Source: Oscillospiraceae bacterium (GTDB lineage: Bacteria > Bacillota_A > Clostridia > Oscillospirales > Ruminococcaceae). Taken from it: DNA of 10,685 nt. The first letter of the stretch is position 1. Each line of letters begins with the position of its first letter. Made by a program: the position numbers and the translations under genes. The DNA is taken from NCBI GenBank assembly GCA_017440445.1, contig JAFSHE010000001.1:1-10685 (forward strand), read 5' to 3'. The notes beneath the pieces are model-generated. The model ran no database searches. It saw only the letters and a list, made by a program, of their open reading frames with translations, and had not been told where the DNA came from. Below are positions 7,000 to 10,685 of the stretch, one piece after another.

Positions 7000-7640
7000 T
7001 GAAAAAATACTTACTTCCTGTGGTACTCTGCCTCTTAATGCTCACGGGCTGTGCGGGAAACGCTCCCGCAGTCACCGTGGAAAACGGACGTGCCGAATTG
7101 CCCGCAATATCTGCCGCTGTGCAGTTTCCCGAGGGATGGAGCATATACACAGGCGACGCGCTTTACGAGCAGATATACAAATCCTACTCCGACAGCTTTT
7201 CAAGCCCAGAAGAAATGCAGGAGCTTCTCGCAGAGTCAGGACTTACCTACCTTGCATACGGCTGCTCTGCCGACCTCGACTCCATCGTGAACATCTCTGT
7301 TCAGGATATGTCAGCGGATGTGTCGGAATACTACGACCTCACCACTGAGGAATACGCTCACACCTCGCATGATTCCACCATCTTCTCCTATCAGGCGAGC
7401 GGCTACAAGGTGAACGACAGTGATTTCTCGGAAAAGACCCTCGGCGAACATTCGGGCTATCTCTCCCGCTTTGAGATATCCAGCACCGACGAGCAGGCGC
7501 AGTTCGTGATAGGAATGTCAGAGTTCATGTTCGACCATGACGGGGATGTCTACACCATTCAGGTGTGCTACTCCAACGAAGACAGCAAGACAGAGGCGCT
7601 GTCCGTACTGGATAACTTCACGGCGGTACAGGGCGACTGA
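6999..7640 (+). CDS. Predicted lipoprotein of unknown function
   Basis: Encodes 213 residues. The N-terminus MKKYLLPVVLCLLMLTGCAG is a classic lipoprotein signal: two lysines, a hydrophobic core and an LTGC lipobox with the lipidated Cys18, so the mature protein should be anchored on the outer face of the membrane. The mature part is acidic. It contains ISAAVQFPEGWSIYTG, a pattern of a short beta domain common in small secreted clostridial proteins, then YLAYGCSADLDSIVNISVQD, and ends with DGDVYTIQVCYSNEDSKTEALSVLDNF. I recognise no catalytic motif. Two further cysteines (about residues 87 and 189) could pair. The start ATG overlaps the preceding stop by one base, with a good GAGGTGA at 6988-6994. 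It is the last gene of the cluster, followed by hairpins. Confidence 0.85.
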   Translation: MKKYLLPVVLCLLMLTGCAGNAPAVTVENGRAELPAISAAVQFPEGWSIYTGDALYEQIYKSYSDSFSSPEEMQELLAESGLTYLAYGCSADLDSIVNISVQDMSADVSEYYDLTTEEYAHTSHDSTIFSYQASGYKVNDSDFSEKTLGEHSGYLSRFEISSTDEQAQFVIGMSEFMFDHDGDVYTIQVCYSNEDSKTEALSVLDNFTAVQGD

Positions 7641-7649
7641 TAAAAAACA

Positions 7650-7703
7650 GGGCGAATAATGTCGCCCCTTTAAAAAGTGATACGGGCGACCACAGGTCGC
7701 CCC
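7650..7703. repeat. Pair of GGGCGA/TCGCCC hairpins, REP-like intergenic palindromes
   Basis: First hairpin: GGGCGA (7650-7655), loop ATAATG, TCGCCC (7662-7667). Second: GGGCGACC (7684-7691), loop ACA, GGTCGCCC (7695-7702). Both share the GGGCGA...TCGCCC core and end in CCCC or CCCCT, so they are probably related units of one element, separated by TTTAAAAAGTGATAC. Such paired palindromes between genes are typical of REP-like repeats. The second is followed by CTACATTTTT (T-run 7708-7712) and could act as the terminator of the cluster ending with the lipoprotein gene. Copy number in the genome cannot be judged here. Confidence 0.6.
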
Positions 7704-7718
7704 TACATTTTTCCTCGA

Positions 7719-7755
7719 TAAAACAAAACGACCTCTCCCGAATTTGGGAGAGGTC
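7719..7755 (-). terminator. Rho-independent terminator of metK
   Basis: Perfect 10-bp stem: GACCTCTCCC (7730-7739) with GGGAGAGGTC (7746-7755) and a six-base loop. Read on the minus strand, 18 bases after the metK stop, it is followed by GTTTTGTTTTATC, a good U-rich tail. On the plus strand the tail is ATTCTTATTT, so it may also catch residual transcription from the converging cluster. Confidence 0.88.
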
Positions 7756-7773
7756 ATTCTTATTTCAGTGGAA

Positions 7774-8949
7774 TTACTCAGCAGCTGCTGCCTTGAGTGC
7801 CTCTACCTTGTCTGTGCGCTCCCATGCAACGCCCAGGTCCTCACGACCCATGTGACCGTAAGCAGCCAGGTTCTTGTACTGGGGCTTTCTCAGCTCAAGA
7901 GTGCTGATGATAGCAGCGGGACGGAAGTCGAATACCTTTCCTACAGCCTCTGCGATCTTCTCATCAGATACCTTACCTGTGCCGAAGGTGTCTACCATAA
8001 TGGATACGGGCTTAGCCACGCCGATAGCGTAAGCAACCTCAACCTCTGCACGCTCTGCAAGGCCTGCTGCAACGATGTTCTTTGCAGCGTAACGAGCCAT
8101 GTAAGCAGCGGAACGGTCAACCTTTGTGGGGTCCTTGCCGCTGAATGCGCCGCCGCCGTGACGTGCATAGCCGCCGTATGTATCAACGATGATCTTACGT
8201 CCTGTAAGACCGCTGTCGCCCTGAGGACCGCCCACAACGAAACGGCCTGTGGGGTTTACGAAGTACTTTGTATTCTCGTCCAGAAGCTCTGCGGGGATGG
8301 TGGTCTTAACTACCTTCTCAATAACGTCAGCACGGATCTGCTCCAGTGTAGCCTCAGCCTTGTGCTGGGAGGAAACTACAACAGTGTCAACTCTTGCGGG
8401 CTTTCCGTCGATGTACTCAACAGTAACCTGTGTCTTGCCATCGGGGAGCAGGTAGGGAAGTGTGCCGTCCTTACGTACAGCTGTAAGCTTCAGCGCCAGC
8501 TTCTGTGCAAGGGAGATGGGCATAGGCATAAGCTCGGGAGTTTCTGTGCAGGCATAGCCGAACATCATACCCTGGTCGCCTGCGCCTGTGTCGCATGCGT
8601 TCTCCTCTCTGCCCTCGAGAGCGTTGTTTACGCCCATAGCGATATCGGGGGACTGCTTGTCGATAGAGGTGAATACTGCGCATGTATTGCAGTCAAAGCC
8701 GTACTCGGAGTTGTCGTAGCCGATCTCCTTAACGGTGCTGCGAACGATAGCGGGAATGTCGATCTGTGCAGTGGTGGTGATCTCACCCATTACGAGTACC
8801 ATACCTGTTGTTGTGCAGGTCTCGCAGGCAACTCTGCCCATGGGGTCCTGTGCGAGGATAGCATCCAGCACAGCGTCGGAGATGTTATCGCAGATCTTGT
8901 CGGGATGTCCCTCTGTAACGCTCTCAGAGGTAAATAAAAACTTGTTCAT
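7774..8949 (-). CDS. metK: S-adenosylmethionine synthetase
   Basis: A 391-residue cytoplasmic enzyme that makes S-adenosylmethionine from methionine and ATP. Family motifs are intact: [20 protein letters not shown] (residues 8-27, with GHPDK 14-18 and catalytic His15), [12 protein letters not shown] (122-133), [20 protein letters not shown] (235-254) and the phosphate-binding [19 protein letters not shown] (265-283). Length is standard. The ATG is at 8949-8947, with AAAGGAAA eight to nine bases upstream on the minus strand. It is transcribed alone and converges with the acylation cluster, with its own terminator at 7719-7755. Expression is predicted to be controlled by the SAM-I riboswitch at 9197-9315: when SAM is plentiful the leader terminates before the gene. 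The C-terminus is unusually alanine-rich ([11 protein letters not shown]), which is harmless in this family. Confidence 0.97.
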   Translation of the reverse strand: MNKFLFTSESVTEGHPDKICDNISDAVLDAILAQDPMGRVACETCTTTGMVLVMGEITTTAQIDIPAIVRSTVKEIGYDNSEYGFDCNTCAVFTSIDKQSPDIAMGVNNALEGREENACDTGAGDQGMMFGYACTETPELMPMPISLAQKLALKLTAVRKDGTLPYLLPDGKTQVTVEYIDGKPARVDTVVVSSQHKAEATLEQIRADVIEKVVKTTIPAELLDENTKYFVNPTGRFVVGGPQGDSGLTGRKIIVDTYGGYARHGGGAFSGKDPTKVDRSAAYMARYAAKNIVAAGLAERAEVEVAYAIGVAKPVSIMVDTFGTGKVSDEKIAEAVGKVFDFRPAAIISTLELRKPQYKNLAAYGHMGREDLGVAWERTDKVEALKAAAAE

Positions 8950-9153
8950 CTTGTGATTTCCTTTCTTTGTAAAAAATATTCAGCGGAGATGGCGTTCAAC
9001 GAATGTGCGCAGACCGCGTCAGCGGATTTTCTGTCAGACAATGCAAAATCGGTGCAGTAAGGCTTTGTGCCTTTCAAGACGATTTTGTGAAGTATGGCGG
9101 GAAATACGCAAGCGGGATGTGTGCAGGCGTTGGGCGACAGCTTCGCAAAGAAC
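8950..9153 (-). other. Distal metK leader with hairpins, no convincing gene
   Basis: About 200 bases lie between the riboswitch terminator and the metK start. On the minus strand the segment can fold as a compound hairpin: an outer stem CAAAATCG/CGATTTTG (9044-9051 with 9080-9087) enclosing an inner stem AAGGC/GCCTT (9059-9063 with 9069-9073). A second small hairpin CCGC-GTCA-GCGG lies at 9014-9025. The segment ends in an AT-rich stretch and the metK ribosome binding site. A GTG-initiated frame crosses it on the minus strand and stops on the metK ATG, but it has no ribosome binding site and begins inside the terminator stem, so I do not call it a gene. Confidence 0.45.
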
Positions 9154-9178
9154 AAAAAACGCACTCTTTCGGAGTGCG
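9154..9178 (-). terminator. SAM riboswitch expression-platform terminator
   Basis: On the minus strand CGCACTC, loop CGAAA, GAGTGCG (9178-9160) is followed directly by six T's (9159-9154). The 5' arm can instead pair upstream: CACTCC (9176-9171) is complementary to GGAGTG (9198-9193), which overlaps the 3' strand of aptamer helix P1. SAM binding that holds P1 frees the terminator; without SAM the antiterminator forms. This is the standard S-box OFF switch. Confidence 0.93.
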
Positions 9179-9196
9179 GAACTTAACGTTTACACT

Positions 9197-9315
9197 CCTC
9201 ATCTTTCGGCTTACGCCGCAGGAAGTAGCACCTTTTTCCGAGGAAGCGGAATAGGTTGCCGGGCTTCATAGGGACCAGTCCCCCGTCATAAGACAAGAAG
9301 CCGCTCTGGATAAGG
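9197..9315 (-). promoter_or_regulatory. SAM-I (S-box) riboswitch aptamer
   Basis: The minus strand shows the full S-box core. P1 is CCTTATC (9315-9309) pairing with GATGAGG (9203-9197). Next comes the conserved CCAGAGCGG, then a P2 arm closed by GGCTTC/GAAGCC with GGGACTGGTCCC (9282-9271) inside it. The near-invariant TATGAAGCCCGGCAACC block follows (GGCAACC at 9260-9254). P3 is TTCCG/CGGAA (9251-9247 with 9240-9236), and P4 is CGGC-GTAA-GCCG (9218-9207) with a GNRA loop, followed by AAAGATGAGG. It binds S-adenosylmethionine in the nascent mRNA and sits upstream of metK, a standard target. The P2 arm appears somewhat longer than the commonest form. Confidence 0.96.
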
Positions 9316-9330
9316 TTTTTTGTCTAATAT

Positions 9331-9359
9331 AGTATAACACACAATATGCTCCCTGTCAA
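9331..9359 (-). promoter_or_regulatory. metK promoter
   Basis: On the minus strand TTGACA (9359-9354) and TATACT (9336-9331) are separated by exactly 17 bases, and TGT directly before the -10 gives an extended -10. Transcription should begin near 9324, just before the aptamer, leaving a leader of about 375 nt. The -35 box lies inside the first copy of the tandem array described at 9348-9633. Confidence 0.88.
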
Positions 9360-9633
9360 TAGGCAGAACGCATTATATAGAGGAAAATCTTGTATTTCCC
9401 CCGCTTCGCGGGGGAAACAGGGTGTATCGCTATCTGTCAACAGGAGAACGCAGTGTTCCGAGGGAAAGCTGTTCTTCCCCCACTGCGGTGGAACGGATGG
9501 TATCGCTCTGTCAACGGGAAAATGCAGTGTTCCGAGGAAAAGCTGTTTTCCACCACTGCGGGGGAAACAGGGTGTATCGCTATCTGTCGGCAGGAGCATA
9601 CAGTGTTCCGAGGGAAAGCTGTTCATTCGACAC
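9348..9633. repeat. Degenerate tandem array, about 75-bp period, hairpin-forming units
   Basis: Four related units carry the landmark TGTCAA or TGTCGG at 9354, 9435, 9509 and 9585. Units 2-4 begin TATCGCT at 9425, 9501 and 9575. The segments 9408-9474 and 9558-9624 match with five substitutions in 67 positions, exactly 150 bp apart: 9408-9438 equals 9558-9588 and 9451-9474 equals 9601-9624. The shared core is GTGTTCCGAGG(G/A)AAAGCTGTT. Units 2 and 3 can fold with outer stems CGCAGTG/CACTGCG (9449-9455, 9481-9487) and GCAGTG/CACTGC (9524-9529, 9554-9559), and inner stems GGGAA/TTCCC and GGAAAA/TTTTCC. Unit 1 carries a perfect TTTCCCCCGC/GCGGGGGAAA hairpin (9395-9417). Frames across the array are open only because of the repeats; I see no gene. 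Confidence 0.85.
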
Positions 9634-9660
9634 AAAAAAATCCCCCGCTTCTGCGGGGGA
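9634..9660 (-). terminator. Rho-independent terminator of the dockerin gene
   Basis: TCCCCCGC (9641-9648), loop TTCT, GCGGGGGA (9653-9660) is a perfect 8-bp GC-rich stem. On the minus strand it is followed by seven T's (9640-9634), 11 bases after the dockerin gene's stop. The stem closely resembles the CCCCCGC/GCGGGGG hairpin of the first array unit at 9395-9417, so the terminator may derive from, or have seeded, the array. Confidence 0.9.
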
Positions 9661-9671
9661 AAACAAGAGGA

Positions 9672-10406
9672 TTATATGTTGTTTGCAAGCTTCAGTATAC
9701 GAAGCGCATCTGTCATAGTAACCTTGCCGTTGCCGTCGTAATCAGCCATGGCGCTGTTTTTTACCTTATCCGAGCCGTTTGCATGCTTTAATACAAGCAG
9801 TGCATCCGTAAGTGTTACCTTGCCGTCGTTGTTGGCATCGCCTTTAACCGTTGTATGTGATGATGTACTGGAATCTACATCCTTTACTGATGAAACAGTT
9901 ACTGTACCAATTTTGTCAGTGTCTTTATTAGATGCATATACATTCATATAAAAATCCTGACCAATTTCTGTTTTTATCGTCAGTGTAAATACTGCTCTTT
10001 TTGTGGACTTATCACTGAATACTCCCCAGCCACCTTTTCTAGTATCAAGTTCTCCTTCGATGATATTGCATTTAACCTTCTCAACACTAGATATTATCTC
10101 AGTAAAATTTGTAGTTGGATTATATCCCCATTCCAATTCAACCCATTGAAATTCAGTTTCATCTGCATTAAGAATATATAGACCTGTTTCTTCATTTTCT
10201 GATGTGATTGTAAATGTCACCTCAGAGGATGTCGGAGTATATTTATACCACGTGCTTTTTTCGTTTGTAGTAATCGCTTTTCCATTTGAAATATCGCTTG
10301 AACCAGCAAATTTATCTGCATAATAACCTGCTTGTGCGTTTATTGCAATAACTACCGCAGCAGATAATCCCACCGCAACATCCGTCAAAACTCTTTTAAG
10401 CTTCAT
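9672..10406 (-). CDS. Secreted dockerin-containing protein
   Basis: Encodes 244 residues. ATG 10406-10404 is chosen because GGAGGG (10419-10414) lies seven bases upstream; the frame stays open further but would run through the promoter. Residues 1-26 (MKLKRVLTDVAVGLSAAVVIAINAQA) are a signal peptide. Residues 30-180 are polar and beta-rich with several Trp and Tyr; I recognise no fold or catalytic motif. A Ser/Thr linker (SSTSSHTT) leads to a type I dockerin at 188-244. It has two EF-hand-like calcium loops, GDANNDGKVTLTD (ligands Asp190, Asn192, Asp194, Asp201) and ADYDGNGKVTMTD (Asp222, Asp224, Asn226, Asp233), each followed by a helix ending LKHAN or LKLAN. Dockerins plug into cohesins of cellulosomes or cell-surface scaffolds. 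The central part is more AT-rich than the dockerin end, suggesting a mosaic gene. Confidence 0.9.
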   Translation of the reverse strand: MKLKRVLTDVAVGLSAAVVIAINAQAGYYADKFAGSSDISNGKAITTNEKSTWYKYTPTSSEVTFTITSENEETGLYILNADETEFQWVELEWGYNPTTNFTEIISSVEKVKCNIIEGELDTRKGGWGVFSDKSTKRAVFTLTIKTEIGQDFYMNVYASNKDTDKIGTVTVSSVKDVDSSTSSHTTVKGDANNDGKVTLTDALLVLKHANGSDKVKNSAMADYDGNGKVTMTDALRILKLANNI

Positions 10407-10455
10407 AGAACATCCCTCCGAAATAATAATTATAGTCATTAAAAACAAAATAACC

Positions 10456-10468
10456 ATACTTACAGTAT
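10456..10468. promoter_or_regulatory. Candidate operator dyad over the dockerin gene's -10 box
   Basis: ATACT-TAC-AGTAT is a perfect 5-bp dyad with a 3-base centre. Its right arm lies within the -10 hexamer (10464-10469) and its left arm reaches the expected start of transcription, so a bound protein would block the promoter. A near copy lies at 10516-10528. The divergent XRE regulator is the obvious candidate binder, which is inference only. Confidence 0.4.
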
Positions 10469-10492
10469 ACATCATTTTCTGTTCAGTGTCAA
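10464..10492 (-). promoter_or_regulatory. Promoter of the dockerin gene
   Basis: On the minus strand TTGACA (10492-10487) and TATACT (10469-10464) are separated by exactly 17 bases, a near-consensus housekeeping promoter. Transcription should start near 10457, giving a leader of about 50 nt with GGAGGG before the ATG. Confidence 0.85.
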
Positions 10493-10515
10493 TAGTCTGT
10501 TTTAAAATAGAAAAA

Positions 10516-10528
10516 ATATTTATAGTAT
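10516..10528. promoter_or_regulatory. Second candidate operator dyad, near the regulator gene's own promoter
   Basis: ATATT-TAT-AGTAT differs from the dyad at 10456-10468 by one arm base and overlaps TATAGT (10521-10526), the likeliest -10 of the divergent regulator gene. No good -35 is visible for it. The region is very AT-rich, so a chance match is possible. Confidence 0.3.
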
Positions 10529-10561
10529 ATATTAAGAGCAAAAACAGAGAAAGGATGTTCC

Positions 10562-10685
10562 ATGAAAGACTATATAAAACTGTTCGGAGAGCGGGTAAAA
10601 TATTACCGCAAAAAAAGCGGATTAAGTCAGGAAAAGCTATCCGAACTATGCGACCTGCACCCCACATATATATGTCAGATAGAGC
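10562..10685 (+). CDS. XRE-family helix-turn-helix regulator, N-terminal part (3' end outside window)
   Basis: The first 41 residues of a frame still open at the window edge. FGERVKYYRKKSGLSQEKLSELCDLHPTYICQIE is a Cro/CI-type (XRE) DNA-binding domain: helix 1 (FGERVKYYRKKSG), helix 2 (LSQEKLSELCDL) and the start of the recognition helix (HPTYICQIE). The ATG at 10562 is preceded by GAGAAAGGA (10547-10555). It is divergent from the dockerin gene, with 155 bases between the two start codons and two similar short dyads in between, an arrangement typical of a regulator that controls itself and its neighbour. Whatever follows the DNA-binding domain (sensor, peptidase or oligomerisation domain) cannot be seen. 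Family assignment is firm, target assignment is inference. Confidence 0.88.
   Translation, partial: MKDYIKLFGERVKYYRKKSGLSQEKLSELCDLHPTYICQIE

Noticed and set aside
7518..7757. A 79-codon minus-strand frame over the lipoprotein gene's 3' end and the intergenic palindromes
   Set aside because: It is antisense to the lipoprotein gene, is built mostly of hairpin sequence, and has no ribosome binding site.
7744..8937. A long plus-strand open frame of 397 codons opposite metK
   Set aside because: Its translation is an unnatural Cys/Leu/Ser/Val-rich string, it is exactly antisense to a strongly conserved metK, and it begins within the metK terminator.
8946..9164. A 72-codon minus-strand frame in the metK leader ending on the metK start codon
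   Set aside because: It starts with GTG inside the riboswitch terminator stem, has no ribosome binding site, and its peptide looks random. The overlap with the metK ATG is probably chance.
9348..9660. CRISPR array
   Set aside because: The units diverge along their whole length and there is no short identical repeat alternating with unique spacers; no cas genes are in view.
9324..9791. Several overlapping open frames of about 100-133 codons across the repeat array
   Set aside because: They are open in several frames on both strands only because the units repeat; the peptides are repetitive and lack start signals.
10407..10667. An 87-residue N-terminal extension of the dockerin protein
   Set aside because: It would be encoded across the promoter, the intergenic region and the divergent regulator gene. 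The start at 10406 has GGAGGG and begins a clean signal peptide.

Overview
The window looks like the chromosome of a Gram-positive anaerobe of the Clostridia, most likely Ruminococcus or a close Oscillospiraceae relative. The reasons are strong AGGAGG-type ribosome binding sites, RNase M5, an S-box (SAM-I) riboswitch before metK, and a secreted protein ending in a type I dockerin, the hallmark of cellulosome builders. Most genes have moderate G+C. Two stretches are clearly AT-rich: 1021-1460, and about 9860 to the right edge.

Layout. Bases 1-980 are the 3' part of alaS. After it comes a small AT-rich orphan gene (1098-1445) with a strong hairpin in its leader. A plus-strand run of housekeeping genes follows: a HIT-family protein, holA (clamp-loader delta) and rnmV (RNase M5), the last two overlapping by four bases. 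From 3494 to 7640 a tight cluster encodes an MBOAT O-acyltransferase, its DHHW/AlgJ-like partner, an RluA-type pseudouridine synthase and a lipoprotein. The MBOAT/DHHW pair is the classic arrangement for O-acetylating an extracellular polysaccharide. The pseudouridine synthase and lipoprotein are joined to it by overlapping stop and start codons.

Bases 7641-7773 separate converging genes and hold three hairpins, two of them forming a REP-like palindromic pair. On the minus strand, metK (7774-8949) has a complete control region: a near-consensus promoter, a SAM-I aptamer, an antiterminator/terminator switch and about 200 nt of further leader with its own hairpins. Upstream of the metK promoter, and overlapping its -35 box, lies a degenerate tandem array with a period of about 75 bp whose units can fold into hairpins.

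The right end has a minus-strand gene for a small secreted dockerin protein with its own terminator and promoter. Divergent from it is the start of an XRE-family regulator gene, cut by the window edge. The shared intergenic region has two similar short dyads, one over the dockerin gene's -10 box and one over the probable -10 of the regulator. This suggests, but does not show, that the regulator controls both genes. I see no tRNA, rRNA, CRISPR array, transposase or phage gene. The least explained elements are the hairpin repeat array, the second half of the metK leader, the small AT-rich gene with its hairpin leader, and the dockerin/XRE pair.
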